DNA of 64,000 bases from Nocardia cyriacigeorgica (lineage in GTDB: Bacteria; Actinomycetota; Actinomycetes; Mycobacteriales; Mycobacteriaceae), in assembly GCF_029868385.1 (NCBI RefSeq), contig NZ_JARWNX010000026.1, positions 90,602-154,601 of the forward strand, written 5' to 3'. The notes under the pieces were generated by a model that saw only the letters and a program-made list of their open reading frames with translations, ran no database searches and had not been told where the DNA came from. The translations under genes were made by a program, and so were the position numbers. Shown piece by piece: positions 17,425 through 26,973 of this stretch. The first letter of the stretch is position 1, and each line of letters begins with the position of its first letter.

Positions 17425-19310
17425 GCGACCGGCTCGGTCCGGGCACCGAGCACCCCGGCACCCATACCGACCATCCGGACCCCGACAGCGACCAGCCCTG
17501 GCTACGGCTGGACAAGCGGATGCTGCTGGTGCACCCGGTCGACCAGGTCATCCGGTTCATCCCGGTGCTGCTCGGCACGCTGATCCTCGGCACCAGCAGC
17601 GGCAATCATGTGTGGAGCGTTCTCCCGGTGGTGGCGATCGTCGGGTATGCGCTCACCCGCTGGTTCACCACCACCTATCGGATCGGGCCGACCCATATCG
17701 AGTTGCGGACGGGATTGTTCCAGCGCAAGAAGCTGTCGGTGCCGCGCTCACGCATCCGGTCGGTGGATATCGAGGCCGATCTGCTGCACCGGATACTCGG
17801 GCTCGCCGTGCTCGCCATCGGCACCGGCCAGCACGCGGAATCCGGGGAGAAGTTCGAACTCAACGCCCTGGACGCGGCCGTGGTCCCCGCGCTGCGGGTC
17901 GAACTGCTCGCACATACCAGGGCGCCGCATGTGGCCGCCGATGAACCCGAAGGGGCGCCGGAAGCGGCGGGCGATCGATCCGGCACGACCCTCGACAATG
18001 GTTCACGCCGGGAACGCAATCGCGAGATCGGGCATTGGCGACCGGCCTGGGTGAAGTACGCGCCGCTGTCACTGACCGGTTTCGCCATCGTCGCGCCGAT
18101 CGTCGGCATCGGGTTCCAGTACGGGCTCGGTGAAGTGGTGTTCCGGTCCGATGCCGTGCATTCGGTGGAGGGCCGCGGCGTACTGCTGCTCACCCTGCTC
18201 GGGTTCGGTCTGCTGATCTCGGTGGTGCTGGTGATGAGCATCGCGGCCTGCGCGCACTATCTGGCGACGTATTTCGGTCTGCGCGTCACCGATAACGGTA
18301 CGACCCTGCACCTGCGCTACGGCCTGTTCACCACCCGGCAGATCACCCTGGACCTGGCCCGATTCCGCGGCGCCACCGTCAACGAGCCGCTGCTGCTGCG
18401 ACTGGCCGGTGGTGCCTCACTCGAGGCCATCATGACCGGGCAGAACCCGCGCCAGAAGATCCTGCCGCAGGCGCCACGAGCCGCGGTCGACGCCACCCTC
18501 GCGCATCTGCTGAGCCCGCATACGGCGAAGTATCCGAACGGGGTGTCGCGGGCGACGGCTGCTGCCACGCCATCGAGGTCGAACGGTGTCACTGCCGCGG
18601 GTGGTTCTGTGAACGGTACGGAGTTCGGAACCATTGCGGCGGATTCCGGTTCCGATACGAGCGCGGGCACCGATTCCGGAGCGGGCACGGCCACCGACTC
18701 CGGCACCATTGCCGCGAGCGCGGGTGCCGGAGCGATCACGGGTCCCGAAGCCACGGCGGGAACCTCCGCGAGAGGTACGAGTTCCGGAACCATTCGGGTG
18801 CCCGACGGTTCGGTTCCCACGGCTGTGGGGGCGGCGCCCGGACGAGTGGACCTCATCATGCACGGACCGGCGGCACGGCGGCGCCGGTACACGCATGCGA
18901 TGTGGCCCGCTCCCGTCGCCGCGGCCCCGCTGCTGCTGATGGTCCTTGCCGGACAGGAGTTCTCGCCGTGGTGGTGGCTCCTGCCCGTCGCATTGGTCCC
19001 GATCACCGCGGCCCTGGCCGAGGACCGGTACCGCGGTCTCGGCCACGCGGTCCTGCCCGCCACCGCGACCTCACCTACTTGGCTGATCACCCGCTCCGGT
19101 TCCCTCGACCGCGACCGCGACTGCCTCGAGGCCCCCGGCATCATCGGCTGGACCGTGCGCCAGACCTTCTGGCAGCGCCGCTCCGGCCTCGCCACCGTCA
19201 CCGCCGCCACCGCCGCGGGCAAGAAGCGCTACCACGTCATCGACCTACCCCTGGACCAGGCTTGGGCCCTGATCGACGCCGTCACTCCGGGCAGGCTCGG
19301 CACGAAATAG
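17421..19310 (+). CDS. Multi-PH-domain (YdbT-like) membrane protein with low-complexity insert
   Basis: A 629-residue membrane protein. Residues about 30-175 and 200-360 each hold a hydrophobic hairpin plus a bPH2 domain (TYRIGPTHIELRTGLFQRKK then RSRIRSVDIEADLLHRILGL; later LRVTDNGTTLHLRYGLFTTRQ). A third hydrophobic pair and PH-like segment closes the protein. Between residues about 385 and 475 lies a Gly/Ser/Thr/Ala-rich insert with many GTxSG-like steps, absent from simple YdbT proteins. The ATG overlaps the upstream stop by 4 bp. The two PH proteins probably form a membrane complex. Confidence 0.8.
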   Translation: MSDRLGPGTEHPGTHTDHPDPDSDQPWLRLDKRMLLVHPVDQVIRFIPVLLGTLILGTSSGNHVWSVLPVVAIVGYALTRWFTTTYRIGPTHIELRTGLFQRKKLSVPRSRIRSVDIEADLLHRILGLAVLAIGTGQHAESGEKFELNALDAAVVPALRVELLAHTRAPHVAADEPEGAPEAAGDRSGTTLDNGSRRERNREIGHWRPAWVKYAPLSLTGFAIVAPIVGIGFQYGLGEVVFRSDAVHSVEGRGVLLLTLLGFGLLISVVLVMSIAACAHYLATYFGLRVTDNGTTLHLRYGLFTTRQITLDLARFRGATVNEPLLLRLAGGASLEAIMTGQNPRQKILPQAPRAAVDATLAHLLSPHTAKYPNGVSRATAAATPSRSNGVTAAGGSVNGTEFGTIAADSGSDTSAGTDSGAGTATDSGTIAASAGAGAITGPEATAGTSARGTSSGTIRVPDGSVPTAVGAAPGRVDLIMHGPAARRRRYTHAMWPAPVAAAPLLLMVLAGQEFSPWWWLLPVALVPITAALAEDRYRGLGHAVLPATATSPTWLITRSGSLDRDRDCLEAPGIIGWTVRQTFWQRRSGLATVTAATAAGKKRYHVIDLPLDQAWALIDAVTPGRLGTK

Positions 19311-19440
19311 TCAGCTGCCCACCACAACCCGCACCATCGTGCGAGGTGGCCGACTACAGCGCGTGGGCGACCGGCAGTGCGGGGGCTCCGGTGGCACTGC
19401 CCGATGGATTGTGCGCGGGTCGGCGTCGAGGTGAGCGGCG

Positions 19441-19872
19441 TCAGCGCGTCCGGTTCACCCGTGTGTACACGTAGACCAGGGGTGGGGCCAGGCCGCACAG
19501 GAGTAGTAGGAGGGTGCGGGCGTCGTCGCCGAGTAGGACGTCGCCGCCGGGGCCCGCACTGGCGGCGGCCAGGAAGGCGATGGTCCACGCGACGATGGGG
19601 GTGAGCATGACGATGGGGCGGGTGGAGACGGTGCGGGCGCCGAGTACCAGCAGGACGTTCACCGCGCCCGCCAGCGGCGCCGCGATCGGGAAGGCGACGC
19701 TGCCGAGATACAGCGGCAGATAGAGCACCTCGAGGACCAGTGTGATCACCGCAGCCACGATCAGCGCGATCATGATCAGCGCGCCGAGCGCGGCATGCAC
19801 CGGCCGCGACAGCAGGAGTCCGGACCGCGACGGGGCCGGTTTGCCCGCCTGGTCGTCCACGGTGGCGGTCAC
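19441..19872 (-). CDS. Hypothetical four-helix membrane protein (Rv1171-like)
   Basis: A 143-residue polytopic protein with hydrophobic segments near residues 27-50, 52-78, 87-104 and 121-138, and a charged N-terminus DDQAGKPAPSRSG. It starts with GTG at 19872, overlapping the stop of the preceding 52-residue gene, and belongs to the lpqW-mshB transcription unit. Size and location resemble M. tuberculosis Rv1171 (from memory). No function is known. Downstream, 19311-19440 contains nothing that I recognise. Confidence 0.75.
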   Translation of the reverse strand: MTATVDDQAGKPAPSRSGLLLSRPVHAALGALIMIALIVAAVITLVLEVLYLPLYLGSVAFPIAAPLAGAVNVLLVLGARTVSTRPIVMLTPIVAWTIAFLAAASAGPGGDVLLGDDARTLLLLLCGLAPPLVYVYTRVNRTR

Positions 19873-20027
19873 GCGACCGGTGGGTAGCCGAGCAGCGTCA
19901 GCAGGTGACTCTGCATATCGACGAACGTGTACAGCACCGACATGTAGAGCTCGTGCTGCTGTTGCGCGCCGGGCCGCAGGCTTTCCACGAATGCCACGAT
20001 GGCGTTCTGGAGCTCCCAGTTGTACAT
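19869..20027 (-). CDS. Small conserved-context protein downstream of mshB
   Basis: A 52-residue protein beginning MYNWELQNAIVAFVESL, mostly helical and amphipathic, rich in Gln/His in the middle (AQQQHELYM) and without membrane segment or signal. ATG 20027 lies 10 bp after the mshB stop, and the end overlaps the next gene by 4 bp, so it is embedded in a tight operon, which argues that it is real. The function is unknown. It could assist MshB or the downstream membrane protein. Confidence 0.6.
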   Translation of the reverse strand: MYNWELQNAIVAFVESLRPGAQQQHELYMSVLYTFVDMQSHLLTLLGYPPVA

Positions 20028-20037
20028 GCGATCGAGT

Positions 20038-20931
20038 CTAGGCGGGGGCGGCGAACAGATCGTGTTCGCGTCCATCCGGCCCGACCGGCCCGCGCTCACC
20101 CCGGACCAGCACGAAATGCTCCTCCGGCAGCACCGGCTGCGCGATATCGTTCGACAGCGCGAACTCGCGACCCGACGGCGCGACGCTCACCTGGGTGGCA
20201 TGGGCGCGCAGCGCGGCGCGCTTGGCCGCCAGCACATCCGAGACGTCGATGGCGGTGGTGACGGTATCACTCGGCACACAGGCCAACTCACCCTCGGCGG
20301 GCAGCCGCCACCCCGGCGGCAGCGCACCCGGCAACCCCTCGACGGTACGGCGGGCCAAGGCTTCGGTATGCAGCCGAAGCATCTCGGCGTCGGTCACCGT
20401 CCAATAGAACTTCGGTGTGTCCCAACCACGTTCGGCCGCCTGGTGCACGGCGGCGGTGGTGATCTCGTTGGCGCGAATATGATCCGGATGACCGTAGCCG
20501 CCGTTGGGGTCGTAGCCGACCACGACCCGTGGCCGCAGCTCCAACAGCACATCGGTCAGCGCGTCGACCGCCGCCGGACCCGACCGCACGAAGGCGCGTG
20601 GATGCTCGGCGCTCGGCGTACCGGCCATCCCGGAATCGCGCCAGCGGCCGGCGCCACCGAGGAATCGGGGTGCGCCCGCGTCCAGTGCGGCCAGCGCACG
20701 GGTGAGTTCGAGGATCCGGTACCCGCCGAGCTGATCGGCGTGGTCGGCGGTGAGCTGGGCCCACCGGTCGCCGATCACCTCACCCTCCTCACCGAGGGTG
20801 CAGGTCACCACCGTGACCGGTATACCGCGACGGCGATAGTGGGCGATGGTGCCGCCGGTGGTGATGGATTCGTCGTCGGGGTGGGCGTGCACCAGCAGCA
20901 GGCCACCGGTTCCGGCTGCGGGAGAACTCAT
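20038..20931 (-). CDS. mshB: N-acetyl-1-D-myo-inositol-2-amino-2-deoxy-alpha-D-glucopyranoside deacetylase
   Basis: A 297-residue zinc deacetylase of mycothiol biosynthesis that removes the acetyl group from GlcNAc-inositol. The LmbE-type motif HAHPDDE supplies zinc ligands His17 and Asp20, and YGHPDHIRA carries the third ligand His. ATG 20931 (MSSPAAGTGG) overlaps the lpqW stop by 4 bp; a much longer in-frame extension is shadow coding over lpqW. Mycothiol is the low-molecular-weight thiol of actinobacteria, which supports the assignment of the organism. Confidence 0.95.
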   Translation of the reverse strand: MSSPAAGTGGLLLVHAHPDDESITTGGTIAHYRRRGIPVTVVTCTLGEEGEVIGDRWAQLTADHADQLGGYRILELTRALAALDAGAPRFLGGAGRWRDSGMAGTPSAEHPRAFVRSGPAAVDALTDVLLELRPRVVVGYDPNGGYGHPDHIRANEITTAAVHQAAERGWDTPKFYWTVTDAEMLRLHTEALARRTVEGLPGALPPGWRLPAEGELACVPSDTVTTAIDVSDVLAAKRAALRAHATQVSVAPSGREFALSNDIAQPVLPEEHFVLVRGERGPVGPDGREHDLFAAPA

Positions 20932-22703
20932 CCGACGCGTCGCCAGTTCGCCGCGTCGCCGAAGATGCCGACCTGGATGGCGCCGCTGAGCGAAGCACCG
21001 TCCACCGAGGGACCGGAGGCCGCGACCACGTTGTCCTGCACGATCGGCAGCGCCGTCGCCGCCGCCCACAGCCGCGGTTCGGCCTCGGCGAGCACGCGGG
21101 GTGTCTCGACACCGACGAGGGCGCCGTCGATCGCGGGCTGCGCGCCCGGATCGCAGATACCGGACAGGTTGCTCGGCGCCAGCCGGACCACCTCGGCGCT
21201 CGGCTCCGGTTCCTCCCCATCCGGACCGGGCGCCTGCACCGGCGGGCAACCGTAGCGCGAGGCCAGCACGGTGGCCGGGTCCGAACCCGCGACCTCCCAG
21301 CCGACTATGGCGTCGATGGCGCCTTCGACCAGTTCCTTGCCGTACAACTCGTCGCCGGGCACGCTGCGCACGGTGGCGTCGATGCCCGCACTGCGCAATT
21401 GGTCGGCGGCGGTATTGGCGACCGCGAGCGCGGTGGCGTCGTTGGCTACGGCGCCGATGCGGATGGTGAGCGATTTACCGTCCTTGGCGACCGGTCGCGG
21501 GCGCGGCGCCGGCGAGGTCGCCGAAACCACCGGCGGCGGTTCGGGAGCGCGTCCGAATCCGGACTCGGCCAGCAGCGCGAAGGCATCGTCCTGGCTCGGA
21601 CGCGGCGGCACGGTCGGCACGTAGCCGGGATCGGAGGGCGAAAGCACTTGGGCACGTACCGGCTCCACCCAACCGCCGGTCTGCGCGCCGACCGTGGCCA
21701 ACAGCGCAGGGTCGAGCAGCGCCAGCACGGCGGTGCGCACCCGCGGGTCGACCAGATCGCCGCTGCGACCGTTCAGCACGAATTGCAGTTCTCGCGCCTG
21801 CGGCATGATCGCGGTGCGCACCGAAGGGATGGCCGCCAGTTGCGCCTGGGTCGCCACACCGCCGTGCACCAGCGCCATCTGCGCGTCACCGGTGCGCAGC
21901 GAATCAGCGACCTGGGCCGGAGTTCCGCCGCGACGCAGCAGGATCTGATCCGGCACCGCCGGTTTGCCCCAGTACCGGTCATTGCGTTCGAGCAAGATCT
22001 CATCGCGGCCCTGATCGGCGGATTTGATCTTGAAGCTGCCGCCGGACACCGCGATGCCCTCGGCGAGCGTGCGTTCGAATCCGCCCGGCGAATCCTTCAC
22101 CAGATGTGAGGGCAGCAGGTTCGCGAACAGCTGACGCCAGGCCGGATACGGTGCCGTCATCGTGACGGTGACGGTCTTACCGCCCGCCGTCGACGCGACA
22201 TCGGAGATGAGTCGGTATCCCGCGGGGTCGACCACACCGGGCTGGGTGGTCATCTGCCGCCACAGGAAACGGAAATCCTCCGCGGCGATCGGCGCACCAT
22301 CGGACCAATTGGCCTGATTGCGCAGTTTGTAGGTGATGGTGAACGGCTCCTGTGAGGTCACCTCGGCCTGTTCGACCAGCGCCGTATCCGGCACCCACAG
22401 CGTCGCGCCCGGCGCGGCCGGATCGGGCACCGGCCGGAACGGGCTCGGCAGCACCATCGAACTCACCGCCGCCGTCGCGGGCGACTGATCCGAACGCAGA
22501 TGCGGATTGAACCCGATACCGATGTCGTCGATGGCCACGACGACGGTGTTCTTCCCCGGCTCGGCCGGTGTCGTCTTCGGGCTGTCGGTGCTCTCGATCG
22601 GCGGCGGCGGGTTCGCGGTGCACCCGGCGACCACCGGCAGCAACGCCGTCATCACAACAAGCATCGCGCGCCACATCGCGCGCCGTCGCGCCCCCGAATT
22701 CAC
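20928..22703 (-). CDS. lpqW: LpqW-like lipoprotein (family 5 solute-binding fold)
   Basis: A lipoprotein of about 591 residues. The signal region WRAMLVVMTALLP ends at lipobox VAGC, followed by a Pro/Ser/Thr spacer and a family 5 extracellular solute-binding domain (GIGFNPHLRSDQSPATA, TYKLRNQANWSDGAPI, FRFLWRQM). In mycobacteria LpqW has no transport role and steers PIM intermediates towards lipomannan/LAM. GTG 22703 is chosen; ATG 22676 is an alternative. It is first in the unit with mshB. Its position near typA, mshB and pimE matches the Rv1159-Rv1170 order. Confidence 0.87.
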   Translation of the reverse strand: MNSGARRRAMWRAMLVVMTALLPVVAGCTANPPPPIESTDSPKTTPAEPGKNTVVVAIDDIGIGFNPHLRSDQSPATAAVSSMVLPSPFRPVPDPAAPGATLWVPDTALVEQAEVTSQEPFTITYKLRNQANWSDGAPIAAEDFRFLWRQMTTQPGVVDPAGYRLISDVASTAGGKTVTVTMTAPYPAWRQLFANLLPSHLVKDSPGGFERTLAEGIAVSGGSFKIKSADQGRDEILLERNDRYWGKPAVPDQILLRRGGTPAQVADSLRTGDAQMALVHGGVATQAQLAAIPSVRTAIMPQARELQFVLNGRSGDLVDPRVRTAVLALLDPALLATVGAQTGGWVEPVRAQVLSPSDPGYVPTVPPRPSQDDAFALLAESGFGRAPEPPPVVSATSPAPRPRPVAKDGKSLTIRIGAVANDATALAVANTAADQLRSAGIDATVRSVPGDELYGKELVEGAIDAIVGWEVAGSDPATVLASRYGCPPVQAPGPDGEEPEPSAEVVRLAPSNLSGICDPGAQPAIDGALVGVETPRVLAEAEPRLWAAATALPIVQDNVVAASGPSVDGASLSGAIQVGIFGDAANWRRVG

Positions 22704-22821
22704 CCTCGGCACTCTACCTCGCCACCTCGCACTCGTCCGGCTACGCGAAACCGCCGGGCGCTGGGCCCGGCGGTTCCGGTATCCGACGATCGTTGTCGCC
22801 GCTGTTGTCCGCGAACGCGGG

Positions 22822-24723
22822 TTACTGCGCGGCCGCCCGGTCGCGAGCCTTACGCCGCGACAACTCACGAGCCCGGTCGTTGGCGGCCAGCGTGACCTTA
22901 CGCACCCGCACCACCTCGGGGGTGACCTCGACGCATTCGTCGGCGGCACAGAACTCCATGGCGCCTTCGAGGTCGAGCTGGAGCGGCTTGGCCAGCGTCT
23001 CCATCACATCGGCCGTGGAGGAGCGCATATTGGTCAGCTTCTTCTCGCGGGTGACGTTGATGTCGAGATCCTCGGCCCGCGGGTTGATGCCGACGACCAT
23101 GCCCTCATAGGTGTCCGCGCCCGGCTCCACGAAGAACTGGCCGCGGTCGGCGAGCTGGATCATGGCGAACGGGGTGACGGTGCCCGCGCGGTCGGAGACC
23201 AGCGAACCGGTGTGGCGCGCCCGGATCTCCCCCGCCCACGGCGCGTAGCCGTGGAAGACGGCGTTGGCGATGCCGGTGCCGCGGGTTTCGGTGAGGAAGT
23301 CGGTGCGGAACCCGATCAGACCGCGCGAGGGCACGATGAACTCCATGCGCACCCATCCGGCGGCGTGGTTGTTCATCTGGACCATCTTGCCCTTGCGGGC
23401 GGCCAGCAGCTGGGTGATCGCGCCGAGGTACTCGTCGGGGCAGTCGATGGTCAGCTCTTCGTACGGCTCGTGCACCTTGCCGTCGACCTGACGGGTCACC
23501 ACCTGCGGTTTGCCGACGGTCAGCTCGAAGCCCTCACGGCGCATCTGCTCGACCAGGATGGCCAGCGCCAGCTCACCGCGGCCCTGCACCTCCCAGGCGT
23601 CGGGACGGCCGATATCGAGCACGCGCAGCGAGACGTTGCCGACCAGTTCCTGATCCAGCCGCGATTTCACCATGCGGGCGGTCAGTTTGTGGCCCTGCAC
23701 CCGACCGACCAGCGGCGAGGTGTTGGTGCCGATGGTCACCGAGATGGCGGGCTCGTCGACGCTGATGCGCGGCAGCGCCACCGGCTGATCCGGATCGGCG
23801 AGGGTATCGCCGATCATGATCTCCGGGATGCCCGCGACGGCGACGATATCGCCCGCGACGGCCACCTCACCCGGCTGACGCTCGACGCCGATGGTCTGCA
23901 ACAGCTCGGTGATCTTGACGTTCTTGATGCCGTCGGCATGCATCCAGGCCACGTTCTGGCCCTTGCGCAGCTCGCCGTTGTGGATGCGGACCAGCGCGAG
24001 ACGGCCGAGGAAGGCCGAGGCGTCGAGGTTGGTGACGTGGGCCTGCAACGGTGCGGTCGGATCGCCCTTGGGGGCGGGGATGTTCTCCAGCAGCACCTCG
24101 AACAGGGCGTCGAGGTTTTCCGCGTCGGGGGCCTGACCGTTGTCCGGGGCCACCTTCGACGCCTTGCCCTCACGGCCGGAGGCGTAGAGCACGGGCAGAT
24201 CGAGCGCGAGTTCGGCGGCTTCGGCGGCGTCGTCGTCCAGATCGGAGGCCAGATCGAGCAGCAGATCGTGGCTTTCCTCGACGACCTCGGAGATCCGGGC
24301 ATCGGGACGGTCGGTCTTGTTCACCACGAGGATCACCGGCAGCGAGGCCGACAGTGCCTTGCGCAGCACGAACCGGGTCTGCGGCAGCGGGCCCTCGGAG
24401 GCGTCGACCAGCAGCACGACACCGTCGACCATGGACAGACCGCGCTCGACCTCACCGCCGAAGTCGGCGTGGCCGGGGGTATCGATGACATTGATGACGG
24501 TCACCGAGCCGTCGGCATTGTGCCGATGCACCGCGGTGTTCTTGGCGAGAATGGTGATGCCCTTCTCGCGTTCCAGATCGCCGGAGTCCATGACCCGGTC
24601 GACCGGTTCGGCCCGTTCGGCGAAGGCGCCGGATTGGCGGAGCATGGCGTCGACCAACGTCGTTTTACCGTGGTCGACGTGGGCCACGATGGCGACGTTG
24701 CGAAAATCGCGTGCAGACGACAC
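22822..24723 (-). CDS. typA: Translational GTPase TypA/BipA
   Basis: A 633-residue ribosome-associated GTPase used in stress and 50S assembly. G motifs are [19 protein letters not shown] and NKTDRPDAR. The elongation-factor domains II, III and V and the TypA-specific C-terminus ([23 protein letters not shown]) are present. The start is GTG 24723 with AGGAGGAACAAGC just upstream, rather than the longer in-frame ATG at 24771. It is divergent from the small Lys/Cys gene at 24876. Confidence 0.96.
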   Translation of the reverse strand: MSSARDFRNVAIVAHVDHGKTTLVDAMLRQSGAFAERAEPVDRVMDSGDLEREKGITILAKNTAVHRHNADGSVTVINVIDTPGHADFGGEVERGLSMVDGVVLLVDASEGPLPQTRFVLRKALSASLPVILVVNKTDRPDARISEVVEESHDLLLDLASDLDDDAAEAAELALDLPVLYASGREGKASKVAPDNGQAPDAENLDALFEVLLENIPAPKGDPTAPLQAHVTNLDASAFLGRLALVRIHNGELRKGQNVAWMHADGIKNVKITELLQTIGVERQPGEVAVAGDIVAVAGIPEIMIGDTLADPDQPVALPRISVDEPAISVTIGTNTSPLVGRVQGHKLTARMVKSRLDQELVGNVSLRVLDIGRPDAWEVQGRGELALAILVEQMRREGFELTVGKPQVVTRQVDGKVHEPYEELTIDCPDEYLGAITQLLAARKGKMVQMNNHAAGWVRMEFIVPSRGLIGFRTDFLTETRGTGIANAVFHGYAPWAGEIRARHTGSLVSDRAGTVTPFAMIQLADRGQFFVEPGADTYEGMVVGINPRAEDLDINVTREKKLTNMRSSTADVMETLAKPLQLDLEGAMEFCAADECVEVTPEVVRVRKVTLAANDRARELSRRKARDRAAAQ

Positions 24724-24875
24724 GCTTGTTCCTCCTGCTGTTGGGTAGATGGTGGCGACGGTGCTCTGCAAACAGGTGGAGAATGGAACTCACCGGGCAT
24801 CGCGGCCAGATACACCCTACCGGCACCCAGGTGCACCTGAGATCCCACATTCGACTAAGGGTAGGCTTACTCGCC

Positions 24876-25052
24876 ATGGGTAAGGTCAAGGCAAAGAAGG
24901 TGTCGAGCCTCAAGCCGAAGAAGAAGTGCTGTCGGAAAAAGACGCGCTGTCTGAAGTGCCCTGTGGTCATCATGCGGATGAAACGCCTGGAAGCGGCCGG
25001 TGTGAGCGGTAAGGATCTGAAAAAGGGTTTGAAGAAGGCGCGCGCGGCCTGA
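24876..25052 (+). CDS. Small, highly basic four-cysteine protein
   Basis: A 58-residue protein with about one third Lys/Arg. Cys18, Cys19, Cys25 and Cys28 form a CC-x5-C-x2-C cluster that could bind zinc. The C-terminal half (MRMKRLEAAGVSGKDLKKGLKK) is predicted helical and basic. ATG 24876 begins just after an AT-richer promoter-like stretch (TTCGACTAAGGGTAGGCTTAC), leaving little leader, so it may be leaderless. Composition suggests nucleic-acid or ribosome binding. It diverges from typA. I do not recognise a named family. Confidence 0.8.
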   Translation: MGKVKAKKVSSLKPKKKCCRKKTRCLKCPVVIMRMKRLEAAGVSGKDLKKGLKKARAA

Positions 25053-25113
25053 ACGATCCGAACGATTTGCCGACCCCGGCCATGATCGTGCGCAACCGGG
25101 GTACAACGAGACA

Positions 25114-25413
25114 ATGACCACTACGCCATTACTCTCCGATACGGAAATATCCGAAGCGCTGGCCTCGCTACCCGAGTGGAGCCGTTCCGGGGATTCCATC
25201 TCCCGCACGATCAAAGCGGCCACTTTCCCCGCCGGTATCGAACTGGTGCGCCGGGTCGCCGTCGCGGCCGAAGCCGCCGACCATCACCCCGATATCGATA
25301 TCCGCTGGCGCAATGTCAGCTTCACTCTGTCGACGCACAGCGAAGGCGGACTCACCGCGCGGGATGTGGCGATGGCGCAGGAGATCGATCGGCTGGCCGC
25401 CTCGTCCGGGTGA
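25114..25413 (+). CDS. 4a-Hydroxytetrahydrobiopterin dehydratase (pterin carbinolamine dehydratase, PCD/DCoH)
   Basis: A 99-residue enzyme of the PCD fold. The active-site stretch AAEAADHHPDIDIRW contains the paired His-His-Pro of the family, and the remaining SFTLSTHSEGGLTARDVAMAQEID matches the usual C-terminus. Recycling of a pterin cofactor is expected, although no aromatic amino-acid hydroxylase is nearby. The 3' end overlaps the convergent pimE gene by 62 bp. A similar gene lies next to pimE in M. tuberculosis (Rv1159A, from memory). Confidence 0.9.
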   Translation: MTTTPLLSDTEISEALASLPEWSRSGDSISRTIKAATFPAGIELVRRVAVAAEAADHHPDIDIRWRNVSFTLSTHSEGGLTARDVAMAQEIDRLAASSG

Positions 25414-26650
25414 GCAGCCGCGGGGTGCAGATGATCCAGACCAGCATCGCGAGCACCCCGATCACATCGACGGTCCCGAGCCAGGACAGCACCCACGGCC
25501 GCGGGATGGTCCAGATCGAATCCTGGAAGAACGACAGCACCCATGGCGCGCCGACCAGCGCGGTCACCAACCAGTACCCGGCGAAGACGCGCGCGCCCGG
25601 CAGTTCGCGCAGCGGCCCGTACAGCAGCCACAGCACCGTCGGCAGCAGCCACACCCAATGATGCGACCAGGAGATCGGCGAGATCAGCAGCCCGAACAGC
25701 TGCACCATCAGCAGGGTGCCGAGCCGGTCGTCGGGTCCGAGCGCGCGCCAGGCGAACACCGCGAGCACCGCGACAAGGGCCACCGAGGCCAGCCACCACG
25801 GTCCGGTTTCGACGTCGTGGCCGAGCAGGCGGCTCAGCGCACCGCGCAGCGACTGATTCCAGACCGAGCCGACCGGGCCGATCCGGTCGGCGTCACCGAG
25901 CAGGGTGCCGAAATAGCGGCGGGTCTCACCGGCCGAGATGAGGAAGCTGAGCCCGACCGTCGCGCCGAAGACGGCCGCCGACCACGCCACCGTCATCCAG
26001 CGTCGTCGCGCGAGAAAATACAGCCCGCTGATCGCCGGGGTGAGTTTGATACCGGCGACGACGCCGACCAGCGTTCCCGAAATCCACCAGCGCGAGCTGC
26101 GCACCGCGAGCATCACCGCGAACACCAGGAACACATTGACCTGGCCGTAGTCCATCGTGGTGCGCACAGGTTCGAGCCACAGCCCGATCGCGGTCCAGGT
26201 GATCGAGGCGGTGCGCCAGCGCGGCTCCCGCGCCGCCTCGGCCCCGAGCAGCAGTTCCAGCGCGATACGCACGATGCCGTAGAGCGCGGCGGCGATCGCC
26301 AGCAGCCAGGCGATGGCGACCAGCGTGAACGGCAGATAGTGCAGCGGGAAGAAGACCACCGCGGCGAAGGGCGGATAGGTGAACGGCAGCGGGAAATCCG
26401 GGGTCTTCTCCGCGTAGGTGAAGTCGTAGAGCTTATCGGTGAGCAGGGCAGCGGAGCCGTCGACGTAGACGTGCAGGTCGACCAGGTTCATTCCGTTCGG
26501 CGCGAACAGCATCCACAGCAGCCGGGCGAGGACCGTCGCGGCGAGCGCGGCCACCGCCAGGCGGGTGTGGGTGGCCCAGCGGTGCGGTTCGGCCGATCGG
26601 GCGGGCACGGCGGGCGGGCGTACGTCCGTCCGAGCGCTCTGCTGGTTCAA
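25352..26650 (-). CDS. pimE: Polyprenol-phosphate-mannose-dependent alpha-(1-2)-mannosyltransferase
   Basis: A 432-residue polytopic GT-C enzyme (GT87/DUF2029) that adds the alpha-1,2 mannose leading to polar PIMs, acting outside the membrane with polyprenyl-phosphate-mannose. About ten hydrophobic helices are visible. The first loop carries LVDLHVYVDGSAAL with the conserved acidic residue. WSHHWVWLLPTVLWLLYG is a further signature. The start appears to be TTG 26650. The 3' end overlaps the pterin dehydratase gene. Function is inferred from family and from synteny with Rv1159. Confidence 0.87.
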   Translation of the reverse strand: MNQQSARTDVRPPAVPARSAEPHRWATHTRLAVAALAATVLARLLWMLFAPNGMNLVDLHVYVDGSAALLTDKLYDFTYAEKTPDFPLPFTYPPFAAVVFFPLHYLPFTLVAIAWLLAIAAALYGIVRIALELLLGAEAAREPRWRTASITWTAIGLWLEPVRTTMDYGQVNVFLVFAVMLAVRSSRWWISGTLVGVVAGIKLTPAISGLYFLARRRWMTVAWSAAVFGATVGLSFLISAGETRRYFGTLLGDADRIGPVGSVWNQSLRGALSRLLGHDVETGPWWLASVALVAVLAVFAWRALGPDDRLGTLLMVQLFGLLISPISWSHHWVWLLPTVLWLLYGPLRELPGARVFAGYWLVTALVGAPWVLSFFQDSIWTIPRPWVLSWLGTVDVIGVLAMLVWIICTPRLLTRTRRPADRSPAPSPHPAR

Positions 26651-26973
26651 ATGCGGGACTTTCGGAGTCGGGCCGAGATCGCGCGGTTCGGCGATTCATC
26701 GGCCTGGAACGGAAGGCTCCGACTACATTAACCGCAGCACAGGTCGGCGCCTCGCCGCCCTGGCACACTCAACCCCCGCACCACAAGTAACATTTGCATC
26801 AACATTCACACCCGTAACACGGATCGGCGCTACCTTCTGATAACACGTTCGTCCACGGCGCGCATTTCCGGCACTGCTGCTGTACAACGTGCGGTGTTGT
26901 CCTTAGAGTGACCCCCGAAACGACGGCTTTTCAGCGTCGCCCAGATGTACCCGAGGTAAGGACGGCAAGACCA
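26651..26973 (+). other. Gene-free stretch upstream of the secreted protein gene
   Basis: These 323 bases separate pimE and the secreted protein gene, which are divergent. The section about 26770-26850 is clearly less GC-rich than its surroundings (CAAGTAACATTTGC, CATCAACATTCACACC, TTCTGATAACACG) and probably holds promoters for both genes. I see no open frame with a ribosome site, no RNA gene fold and no strong palindrome. Confidence 0.5.

Noticed and set aside
20932..21249. Long N-terminal extension of mshB
   Set aside because: It reads antisense-like Arg/Gly-rich residues across the lpqW end; ATG 20931 overlaps the lpqW stop in a usual ATGA arrangement.
22507..24840. Plus-strand open frame of 777 codons over typA
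   Set aside because: The typA reading on the other strand carries all GTPase motifs; this frame has none and no ribosome site.
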